A DNA stretch of 64,000 bases, from NCBI RefSeq assembly GCF_014356525.2, contig NC_052506.1, positions 18,441,916 to 18,505,915 on the forward strand, written 5' to 3'. Source of the DNA: Nilaparvata lugens (Eukaryota > Arthropoda > Insecta > Hemiptera > Delphacidae). Position 1 is the first letter of the stretch, and every line of letters begins with the position of its first letter. The notes under the pieces were generated by a model that saw only the letters and a program-made list of their open reading frames with translations, ran no database searches and was not told the DNA's origin. Of this stretch, positions 36,162 through 46,086 are shown piece after piece. The position numbers were made by a program, and so were the translations under genes.

Positions 36162-36714
36162 TAGAGGCAACTGGGCAGGATTGTGCAAACTGAAAAATGA
36201 TTTACTCTCCTCAACTAAATTAATTTTTCGCAAAACAGGAATCATAGTCTACACTCCAGCTCTCTTGGCATTCGATAACATTGAATTTTAATTAAGAAAC
36301 CTCAAATTTGTCAATAAAATATTGGTTATCATATTACGGGTGACATGCTTTGTTGTTTGCATTCCTGACATTCCTCGCCAAACCGCTCCACACATCATAT
36401 CTGTTTCATCTTGCCACTCAACAAGTCGGCTCCATACTTCATCACATACCTGCGCCTGCAATACTCAAACAACAAACCCATGCCTTGCCGTCTGCTGGTT
36501 ATATAATTGCAAATACCACAATCACACAGAAATTCATCTTCAAAACATATTTGTGCTGCGTCTGCGGTATTCACAGTGTACAGTCGTCTCTACTGTGCTA
36601 TTCTGTACAGCCGTCACTATTGTAATGAACCACTCTACTGAGATTCCAACAAATGTAGGCTACTGGGAAACTGGGACTATTTGATGGTACAAAATGTACG
36701 AGTATTGTACATTC
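36162..36714. other. non-coding stretch
   Basis: Two overlapping plus-strand frames (36322-36684 and 36350-36625) are open by chance. They are Thr/Ser/His-rich in one frame and shifted in the other, and neither shows a domain. Confidence 0.4.
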
Positions 36715-36790
36715 TATTTATTTATTTATTCATAGACAATAGATACAATCCAGGTGTAAACAACAGGCATTCGCCCAAAACTGATTTCAA
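36715..36790 (-). mobile_element. possible non-LTR retrotransposon 3' tail
   Basis: A TTTA simple repeat followed by cataGACAATAGATACAATCC-type sequence resembles a reverse-complemented 3' end. No coding remnant. Confidence 0.3.
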
Positions 36791-37428
36791 CCTTGGTTCA
36801 AAATAAACAGTCGAGAGGATATATTATAGAGTTCATGATTTGATATACACACAATTATTTTAAGTCCATTCTGTACTCAGATTTTGAGGAAATAGAAAAA
36901 TAGTAGTACGGTACATTGATGGCTGAGAAGTACATATTCTAGTGTAATGGAACTCCAATCAGATGCTTATTGGAACCTGATCTTGGCTGATCAAATTTTC
37001 GAATAATTAGAGTTTTCACAGAAATAAAACTGGAAACTGAGTGGAACAGAATTATTTCCTCTAATTTATATGATAGTTACACTATCATTTTTTAAATATG
37101 TTTTTGATGAATAAATTTGAATTACATCCTTTAAAATTGTACATATAAAACCTCTTCCAACATAGTGCGGTTTTAGGTACATTTAGAACATATCACTTAG
37201 TATAACATTTCTCGGTGTGTGGACAAATTTTCTAGCTTATTTAGTCTAAAATTGTTTTGGATAGAATATTATCTTCCGAGACAGGATAATCGAGATAAAA
37301 TGCCAGATAATAGGATGAGTTCTGCGGTATATATTATACAAGATGAAATGACTTAATAATGACTACGCCAATCAGAATACTTTAGTCTGATATATTTTGT
37401 GAATTAGGTTTTTAGCTTCACATTTATA
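36791..37428. other. non-coding stretch
   Basis: Nothing supportable seen. Confidence 0.4.
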
Positions 37429-37476
37429 CAAAGACCTTGAAGATGCATAAAAGACCTTATCTCTTTAAGGTCTTTG
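37429..37476. mobile_element. 48-bp hAT-like MITE with intact ends
   Basis: The terminal repeats CAAAGACCTT...AAGGTCTTTG are those of the 244-bp element at 51009-51252. It is flanked on both sides by the same 8 bases, CATTTATA, a hAT-type target-site duplication. It is essentially two ends joined, with almost no interior. Confidence 0.8.
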
Positions 37477-38857
37477 CATTTATAAGTGGAGAGAAATGAG
37501 GGAGGAAGATAATTGTGTCACATGGAGGATAAGCTACTGAATCATGCATCCAGGACTAGTCTAATCCAATACAATAAACTTTCTATTTTTGAAGGATTGG
37601 AGTTTTAATATCGTTACCCTTGGTATTGATTTTGAGTTCTACTCTTTAGCTTTATTTTCGGAAGAATTCAATCTTTTTTTTATTTCCTAATTAACTTTTG
37701 AGGGTGATAAAATTCCTGATTCTTATTGTGTAAGAGACCGATAATTATTGTACTTGCTTAAATTTGTATTATAATGAATAACAAGGATTTAGATAATTCT
37801 GGAGCAAAGCCAATGGTTTCAATTTGGAAGAGGAGGTTCGTTTTTTACATCCCCAAAAATCGTTCAGAAGAACAATGCACTTATTGATATTTTGCATCAT
37901 ATTTTGTATACAGATTTTCCAAATTACTGATCCTCTTGAAATCTCTAGTAGATATATTGAATTGAGAGTCATCAACTGCTTTAATGATTTCTTATCTTGA
38001 TTGAGGAAATATTCAAAGACGAAAATAGCATCGTGCATTATTTCTCACTCTAAATTCTTTACCACTATTTTGCGATCAATCTCAGCTAATCATGTACTTC
38101 TGGCACTCAAAAATATATGAATAAAGATTTTTTAGGAGTGTTATTCTTCTCTCTCTATCATAAAAAACGAAAAACGAATTAGTAATGAATCAATATTGAA
38201 TGAGCAGTAAAGTTGTTCCCTAATCTCGCTATATTTGTATTCATCAATAAAAAATTGTTCGCTAGTTCGCATATGAATCTTATTTCTGTACCAAACAAGA
38301 AATTACAAAACATTGAAAAAGGTTACAACAATTATCCTTGCAGGATGAATGGTGAATCTTTTCAAGGCCCTGACAGGTCAATAACGAGTGATAACAAGTC
38401 ATTTTTTGACACTGAAATGAAGCAATGACTTGTGACGCTTTCGTCGATGGAATTGGAAGAAGCCTTTGAAAAATATTTATGCAAGGCTGAATTTGTATTG
38501 TGAGGAGTTGTTATTTGGGCTATTCAGAGTTGCAAGGCGTGTGTCGATGCTACTCCATTAGTGCCACTCAATGAAGCTCACTCAATTTAATGGAAAATTC
38601 GTTTGAAGCCGAAGCGTGATTGCCAGAGCACGATACTTATATTAGCAATATTATTTTTTGTCATTGAATTGAATGTCACAATCACTTTTTTATTCAAGTA
38701 GAGTACTAGATAATGAACTTATAATTTCAAGAAATAAGATACCGTAACCAACAAAGTGGGTAGCGTAGGACGGAGAATAATCTTAAATCATGTAATACTT
38801 TAAAAAGATGTTCTGAGATAGAGATCTGCGATGTTGTTCTATTTATTAATTAATGGA
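37477..38857. other. non-coding stretch
   Basis: No supportable gene. The minus-strand frame at 37769-38038 and plus-strand frame at 38213-38428 have no domain or splice context. Confidence 0.4.
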
Positions 38858-39548
38858 TCTATATAATATATAAAAGCGAAATAATGGCACTCACTCACTG
38901 ACTGACTCACTCACTCACTCACTCGAAGAACTAAAAATCTACCGGACCAAAAACGTTAAAATTTGGTAGGTATGTTAAGTTGGCCCTTCAGAGGCGCACT
39001 AAGAAATCTTTTTGCAATATTTAAACTCTAAGGGTGATTTTTAAGGGTTTAAAGTTCATCTTTTAGCATGTATATTCTTCCTATTCCAATATCTTAATAT
39101 TATAATTGAAAAAAACGTTCATACCATATGTTAATATAGAACTATAATCTAGAGAGAGTACCTCTTCGAAACAGTTGTTAACTGGTAACTAAATTAATAA
39201 TTTTGTCAGGTTGGCATTAAGTTGAGTTGACTTTGTTAGGTTGGCACCAAGTTGAAGATTGAAATGCATTTATCGCGGAAAATTGATTGGGCACTGCTAC
39301 TTCAATCAGAGCTATTCCTGGGAATATTATATTACTAGCCGTCAGGCTCGCTTCGCTCGCCATATCCGTTTAGCCAGACGTTCAGTCTGGACCCCCGACT
39401 GGATCGTATGATAAAAATGCTCAAATGAAAAATGCAGGCGAGCGAAGCGAGCCTTATGATCTCATTCCTAGACGATCCAGTCGGGGGTCCAGGGGGTGGA
39501 GCCCCCCGGCTAGACGGATACGGCGAGCGAAGCGAGCCTGACGGCTAG
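38858..39548 (+). mobile_element. Helitron-like non-autonomous element
   Basis: The left end begins TCTATATAATATATAAAAGCG after an A. The right end is ...GGCTAG followed by T. A 5' TC, a 3' CTAG and insertion between A and T are Helitron hallmarks. An ACTC/ACTG simple repeat follows the left end. The right 214 bases form a large fold-back instead of the usual short 3' hairpin, so two nested elements are an alternative. No Rep/helicase frame is present. Confidence 0.45.
39335..39548. repeat. GC-rich fold-back at the right end of the Helitron-like element
   Basis: Both ends carry CTAGCCGTCAGGCTCGCTTC in opposite orientation. The arms stay paired through a CGACTGGATCGT block. GCGAGCGAAGCGAGCC occurs a third time inside. 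GC content is far above the surroundings. Confidence 0.75.
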
Positions 39549-39656
39549 TATTGTATAAATATATTATATTGAAGATGTGTGTAGATGTAGATAGATCGCA
39601 GTACCTATAAATTGAATCTGTTCTACCCTGCTTGGTGCGACTGTGATTAAATCTTA

Positions 39657-39739
39657 GGTCTGGTTGCAGAAAAGCCTTCTCTGATTGGTTATTTTAAAGT
39701 TAACAGTCAAAATTTAACCGGCTTTTGAGCAACCGGGCC
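39657..39739. mobile_element. 83-bp PIF/Harbinger-like MITE
   Basis: Ends GGTCTGGTTGCAGAAAAGCC and its imperfect complement (16 of 20) are flanked by TTA on both sides, the 3-bp duplication typical of PIF/Harbinger. No coding sequence. Confidence 0.65.
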
Positions 39740-39944
39740 TTAGTCTATGCTATTTGCGACACGTTCCAACATCAATGTAGTATAACATTAATGAACGATG
39801 GACGATGATTCATTATTGCTACGTGTGAGGAAAAAATATTCATCCTCGTCATGAAACGAATTTTGATTATGAATCAAATTTCATTTCCCTTTCTTTTATA
39901 ATATGACAAATGAGTATTAACATTTAGGAAGAAGAATAAGAAAG

Positions 39945-40075
39945 AAGAGAGCATTTATTTATTTGTGCTTACTCAGCCAACTGTGGGTCAGCACCCAGCC
40001 AGTGCGAGGCATTGGTAGAGGGGAGAAATCATTTTCTCCTTATTCAGTTGTCGGCAAGCAGCCCTAGGGTTAACA
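39945..40075 (-). mobile_element. possible non-LTR retrotransposon 3' fragment
   Basis: A TTTA simple repeat is followed by a GC-richer block with paired phrases (cagccaactgtgggt, cagccctagggtt). The layout resembles other 3' tails in this window. Family not determined. Confidence 0.3.
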
Positions 40076-41830
40076 ACTCCACGATGTGATTATTCATTTC
40101 AAGTTTCTATTTTGTAAAGTGATTTGAAATTTTTCGACTTATGAAGATATTTGTATATAAGCTATACTCAAACCCGCTATTGAAGGTAAACTATTTGTTA
40201 TACTTTTTTATTATATTTAAGGTTGTTCATTCTGAGAGTTGACTAACTTCAAAAGTAATTCACTCAAGTAAAATAGAAATGTTATTATTGGTTTGTTTTG
40301 ATAAATATTATGTCATATGGTTCATTGGGAAAAGTAATTAGCAATAGTTTTCTTAAACGTTATAACTGGATTATTAACTTAATGTAAAAGTAGAGTGTAT
40401 AATTAGACTACGTTACAATTCAAAGGGTTAAAGTCTGAATGTACTAGAGATAATCATTCACACTAATGCAATAATTGAATTGTTCCTTTTAGAAAGATAA
40501 GTATTAAGTTTGAGATTTAGAAATTATTCTTGGCTGTTTTATTGCATAGCGGTCCATGTTTGGGGCAAACTAATTTATGACTGACTATGGAAGAACGATC
40601 CTTGTTAATGCTAAATCAATCCACAATTATGAATAGGGGACAAGGAATTCCAAGTGCATCCATCATAGGAGGAACAGGAAAACGGATATGGAGGATAGGA
40701 GATAATTGCCAAACTGTGTTTTCATTTAAGCAGTTATCGAACATCATTACCCAAATACTCTGCGACGTAACTCGGTACCGAGGTAATGTGATGATCAAAT
40801 TATATTTTCCGGCATTGAGATTCATGAAAGACTTTATTAAACAAATATATGGGCCCAACATCAATTTAGAATAATGATATTGTCATGTATATAATATTTT
40901 GTGAAGTGGTAATCCTTTTTTTTTAATAATGAATTTCTGAACTTTCATTGTGTTTCATTGAATTTTTCCTGAATCCATTCCATTAGATGAGAATATCGAA
41001 TAATTTGTAATAGGGTTTCCTTATTACTGATTATAAATAATTTAAAAATTATTTCAATATTTTTAGAAAATCGTTGTCTTAACAAAAATTTTTTTTATTC
41101 AAAAAAATTTTTTTAAAACTCATACATTACAATTTGTTAATCGGTTTTTAGCAAATGTTTTCATCATCATCATCATCATCATCTGTTTCAATGTTTTCAA
41201 TCACAAAAATTATCTATGATCGATACGATCATAGATTGTACATTTAATGAAATTGTTGATGAACTCGTTGAATCAATTAAATCAACAAATACCACACTTG
41301 AATGAGCACAATTTGACTGGATTTTCCAGGATCTTATTTTACCTTTGATATAGCTCTCCTTGGATTCTGATACAGGCTATTATTAAGTATTTCTGGTTGA
41401 GATGAACTCATCAATAGCTCTATCACTGGATCGAATATGTCTATCAAGCTGAAAGTGTGGATAAATTATTGTATTTGTGGAATAAAGTGTTTTGAAAATT
41501 AATGTAAAAATGATGGAAATACATGACTCTGTCACAATACAACGTCATATTAATCAGAACGACAATCATCTTTCACTTGTTGAACAATATTATCAATCTT
41601 GAGAAGTGTTTAGTTTCGAATAACCAGTTTTGGTTATTTTTATGGATAAACTAGTAGTTTACTAAACTTTGAGTCTCTCTATATTAATGATATGAGAATA
41701 TATAATGAATATTCATGTATTTGAATTTTAATATAGGGGAAAGCCATTATTTTCTTCTGAATTTCCATTTCCAATCGTATTTGAACGGCTTCATAAAATC
41801 ACTTCACTTGTATGGGCTACTTTATTAAAA
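40076..41830. other. non-coding stretch
   Basis: AT-rich. It contains a short ATC trinucleotide run at 41159-41182 and sense/antisense chance frames at 40587-40874. No exon recognised. An upstream exon of the 42.7-kb gene was looked for here and not found. Confidence 0.4.
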
Positions 41831-41959
41831 TTAATAAAAACATGTAGTAGGTACCCTTTTTATTCAAACTTTAAACTTGAAAATGGCCAAAGTAGACCGA
41901 AACTAGTCGTTGAAATGTTTTAAATAGAAAGTGTACTATATGTTTTATATTGTTTTTAT
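41831..41959. repeat. inverted-repeat MITE, family also at 28991-29122
   Basis: Ends ttaataaaaacatgtagtag and tatattgttttta pair, with an inner GTACCCTTTTTATT block pairing to AAATAGAAAGTGTAC. The left flank (from about 41800) shares about 45 bases, in opposite orientation, with 54760-54805. Confidence 0.55.
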
Positions 41960-42723
41960 CAATTTGAACGGTTTATATCTTAGATTGGATAAGGACCGTG
42001 AGCTCTGTTCTCCCGTTGGGAGGCTGACTGCTTTGGGTTAGTGATGAATCTCTGCTCTGTTGGCAGAGGATGTGGAAATACTCCCATAAGAACCAATGGT
42101 ATTCTTTCTTCAACTAGCAGAGCAGATATTCATCGAATATCAAATCAGTGCACTATAGAGACTGCTCGTTAATCATTTTCCTGTTGTTCAAAATTCACCA
42201 AAATCCATCTAAGATGGCCTTACTCATGTACAAGCCTGGTAGTCATGTGATAGTCATACTGGAAAATCAATCACCTATCATCACATGAAAATTCATCTGT
42301 ACATAATCCTGAGAGATCTATTACCTCCTTCACAAGACTATCCTTGACAATGGTGGGAATACTCTGCAGTTACGTCACTCCAAAGCACTATTGATAATCT
42401 ACATTATGTATTCCTCATATGTATGTACTGTATATACATTTATTATGTCTACTGTATGTATTTTACATGAACCATCATGTACTTCACGATTTACAATATA
42501 CACAATACCTCAAGCTTCTAATCCACTAATATCAATAATAATGTATTACTTCCATGCTCTAATCTGTACATGGCGTATGGACTGATTAAACTAAAGTCTG
42601 TTGGCAAGTCCCATCACAAGAGTCCTGAAATATGTTTTGACATTGGTGAAAATTTATAAACTATTATAACTAAGCCTTACCTTCCACTTCAATAACCATT
42701 TTGCGTATGTTATTTTGTTTCAG
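41960..42723. other. non-coding stretch, probably intron of the 42.7-kb gene
   Basis: Ends in a pyrimidine-rich acceptor (tattttgtttcag). No upstream coding exon identified within it. Confidence 0.4.
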
Positions 42724-43122
42724 GCGGTCTCTTCTCTACCAGCAACAGAAATAGGAGACAATGGAGCTGGAGAAATGGCAAAAGATAGCCACAAGTTTTG
42801 CAAGGATATGATGGGAGTTCTGCAGCAATCTGGGAAAGATACGTTTTCGGCAATCGTTGACACAGTGAAAGCAGCTGGCTCAGCCGTTGGTTTCTGCGCA
42901 GTAGAGTGCTTGAAAATCTTCGAAAAAGCCATCAAAAGTGTAATCACTTTGAACTTCAAGGAACTTGCCAATCAAGTGGTGAAGTTTGGTCAATGTTTCT
43001 TAGATTGTGTTAAACAAGTGCTCAACATTTTCAAGGTGGGCTTCCAAGGTGCAAATAAAGTGAAAAATACTATCATGAGTGGTGTTGGAAGTTCAAAGGT
43101 GCCCAATATCAAATTATTTTAG
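42724..43122 (+). CDS. last exon of an unrecognised, probably secreted helical Cys-containing protein
   Basis: A clear acceptor (tattttgtttcag) is followed by 132 codons in phase 0 and a TAG. Base composition and codon use are gene-like, unlike nearby frames. The first residues (AVSSLPATE) look like the end of a signal peptide begun on an upstream exon, but that exon was not found within about 5 kb. The rest is predicted as amphipathic helices rich in Lys, Val, Ala and Phe. There are five Cys, at exon residues 26, 58, 62, 91 and 95. Two segments share the pattern C-x3-C-[LV]-K: CAVECLK (58-64) and CFLDCVK (91-97). They look like internal repeats, and C-x3-C puts both Cys on one helix face. 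I do not recognise the family. A secreted or salivary-type peptide or a lipid-binding helical protein are guesses only. An AATAAA follows about 40 bases after the stop. Confidence 0.75.
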   Translation, partial: AVSSLPATEIGDNGAGEMAKDSHKFCKDMMGVLQQSGKDTFSAIVDTVKAAGSAVGFCAVECLKIFEKAIKSVITLNFKELANQVVKFGQCFLDCVKQVLNIFKVGFQGANKVKNTIMSGVGSSKVPNIKLF

Positions 43123-43162
43123 CATTCTGAAAATGAATCTTAATTTTTTCCCGTTTGTGTTT

Positions 43163-43168
43163 AATAAA
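43163..43168 (+). terminator. polyadenylation signal of the 42.7-kb gene
   Basis: AATAAA 40 bases after the stop codon, followed by a T/GT-rich stretch, fits a short 3' UTR. Confidence 0.6.
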
Positions 43169-45323
43169 TTTTTGTGAAATTTGTAGATCGAATCTATAAA
43201 TTTGAGTTCAATATTGAATATTCTATTGTTTACTTGGAGTATAGAAGAAATCTCATTTACAAAATGATCCAGTAATGCTCATGTTACTCTTGTACTATAA
43301 AAAACAAAAAAATCGATAGGAGCTTATCGAGATTTTTCTATTCCACGCAGATTTTCCAATAGTCCTTGTATTTAGGCCTATTGGGTGCATCCGTCCATCG
43401 ATACTAACTTTGTAAAATCCAGTTGATTAGAAATCAATCTGAAAACACAAAATTAAAACTTGTCTTGATCCATCAATCTTGAACAAATAATGAGGCATGT
43501 AACTAAGGAAGTTACAGGAAAGATTTTATTTTCTAATAATAAAGATTAACAAATGTCAGATGCATCCTTTTATTCTTCTTTTTTAGGCCAATACAACATT
43601 CATGAAATCCATTTGTATAAATATAACTCGAAGTGGATTTTACTATAATATAGTTCCGTTTTAATAAAATACATCATTTCTATTTCAAAATACATGTCTT
43701 AAAATGCTCACCATAGAATTCACAATACAAATAAATTCGACAGACATTAATCCAAATATTTCCCCTGGTTCAAGATGATATTATTGCAAAGCATACACTA
43801 AACAATCAGTTGCATCCAATGGGTTAGAGCTCAAAACTACTGAAATACAATATGCATTATTTGTTGGATATCTATTTTTAGTGATTTCTGATTATTATTA
43901 CCTATGCATCATTGTATCATTTAATGCATTGAACCTAAAATTCACTTTCTTTATTTTATTTAGATGTGCAGACATGTTTTTCATAAATAAAAAGTTAATT
44001 TGAATATTTAACACGATTTAGAGTCTTAAAGTTTACATTCTATGTCTAGAATATGTTTAGTTCCAGAGAATCTTATTTTTGATAATATTATTTTCATTAT
44101 TGGAAAAACCCGTTTCACCTTTGATAATATTTCGAGACATAAACTTGCTTTGGTAGAAAAATTTTCCAACAATTCAAGTTGCTGAGTCCCATATTTCAAC
44201 TCTTAGAGAAAACTTAGTGGATAAATATCGATTTTTCTGTATAAAAATCACTAATAATGGCTTATTAATTTTTGTTTGGTTATCCCTATAAATAATGCAC
44301 CTACTTTTAGACTCCCCAATAACTTGTGAGTACATTTTATATATTAGGATGAATCTGGAAATGATGTATTTACTTCTCAGCTCAAGTTTATGTTCATAAT
44401 ATTTATTTTAATAATTGATGGAAGAATCATATATATTTTTTAGTTTTATTGTCAGTTGAAGTGTCATTTAAATATTCATATCAATGAACAATTCTATTCA
44501 TATGGATAAAAAAATTGTTTTGTCACTGCAATATTATTTTCGAATTGCTTAGTTGCACGAGTTGTGAAAATAATAATCTATTATCTTTCTTAGTCCTGTA
44601 GAATATTTCAGGCTTTTCATTCAGTACAGTAAATAAAAAAAATCATATAGTACTTTTACAATAATTGAATGTGGATTTCTATCAAATTTCAGTAAATCCG
44701 TCTTCTCGTGAAACACTATAACACTTCTTTTTTTCAGTTTTCAACAATAGCGCTGCAAATTGTTAGCTATAGAACTAATGAGATTTATCAACTGTCAAAA
44801 ATTGATATTCCCAGACAACTTCTTGTCATTCATGCTAGTTTTCATATTCAAAATGTAAGAATTTGAGGTGAACCATTCACATTCATTATTGATTTGCACA
44901 ATTATTCTGAAGGTTAAAAATAAAAAAAATTGGAAGCTCAAAGGAGTGGTTTTTATTCAATTTAGGTACGTAATCATTATTATGTTATGTATTAAGTTTT
45001 AATAGTTTTTTTATAATTGCACCACAATAGAGCTGAATTGACCATTTCTTCCGGCCAACAATTTTTTGCATTATAATCACAATCAATAAAATTTGAATTT
45101 CTGAAAACACTAGATTCAATCGTACTGTAACCTACTACATTATTATTTTATCCACGTTTACTGGTTATTGAAAATTTCAAAGCTTCTTGTTCTCCTCCCT
45201 TGTTGAAATTATTATTGATCCATATAATTTCCTTTCAATGAATAAAACGTTACATTGCAAGATGAGTTACTGTGTTTTAGTTTATTAAGGGAGGCAATAT
45301 AATTATTTCTTATAGGTATTTGT
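43169..45323. other. intergenic stretch between convergent genes
   Basis: AT-rich, no exon seen. The plus-strand helical-protein gene and the minus-strand neuropeptide gene converge on it. Confidence 0.45.
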
Positions 45324-45845
45324 AAAATTATTGTTACAACTGCATTAACGTATAGCCGGACTGACAACGTTTGATCCGACTCTGGGCTGAAATTAGAGCT
45401 AGAAGCATATCGGATCAACAACTAACAATATTAGTATTTTTTTATTTTCAGGGGATCAATAATTATAGATTTCACAAATTTAGATAGAATTATTGTTACG
45501 ACTGCACTACCACAGATATGGTTTGGCCATAGCATCCGGCTCCAGTCTGAAACCAGAGTTACAACACAACCGACCGACATTATTATTATTTTATTTTCAG
45601 GGGATCAATTACATTTTTTACAGATGTCGATAAAATTATTGTTACAATTGTGCTACCTCAGAGCCATTAAATACGGGCCTGGGCTGAAATCAGAGCTAGA
45701 ACACAACCGATCAACAATATTATTATTTTATTTTCAGGGGATCGATTACAGTTTCCACAGATTGAGATAAAATTATTGTTACACTACCACAAAGCCGGAC
45801 TGACCATTAGATCCGGCTCTTGGCTGAAATCAGAGCTAGAACACA
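45324..45845. repeat. four-copy tandem repeat carrying poly-A-signal/acceptor-like ends
   Basis: Units of about 137-162 bases share ttattgttac (at 45328, 45490, 45636, 45773), a gctgaaatcagagctagaac block, and an end tattttattttcaggggatca. On the minus strand each of those ends reads CCTGAAAATAAA, giving AATAAA at 45441-45446, 45590-45595 and 45727-45732, 3' of the neuropeptide stop codon. On the plus strand the same ends resemble splice acceptors. Confidence 0.8.
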
Positions 45846-45917
45846 ATGGAAACAGTTAACTGAAGAAGTCAGTTTGGGAATGCTTTATACACGTATGATG
45901 TGATGGGGATGTGCAGT

Positions 45918-46086
45918 CTATTTTCGTCCCCACTTCTGGAAGAGGCCCTTGCGCTGGCATCGGCAGTTGGCGCCCCACAGGTTGCAGCGGCAAGTGCTGT
46001 TGTAGCAGCACTCCTCTGGTCGGTGGTCGCAGGCGCCGCCCCGCTTCACGCACGATCTCCTGTACAGGTAAACCATTGAGGAGCGT
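45918..46086 (-). CDS. ALP exon encoding the mature cystine-knot peptide
   Basis: Acceptor ttgcattgttgcag, then 55 codons and TAG. GC content is high. The frame holds R-R-S-C near the start, eight Cys, CNLWGANCRC in the core and GLFQKWGRK at the end. The RC between paired Cys and the LWG core are the family signature. Confidence 0.88.

Noticed and set aside
36322..36684. 120-codon plus-strand frame, one of the longest in the left half
   Set aside because: A second frame over the same bases is also open, composition is unremarkable and no family, signal or splice site supports it.
42671..42704. Minus-strand ATGGTTATTGAAGTGGAAG|GTAAGG as a mini-exon
   Set aside because: Only six codons, antisense to the intron of the 42.7-kb gene and without a partner.
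42720..42971. Minus-strand 83-codon frame
   Set aside because: Antisense shadow of the coding exon at 42724-43122.
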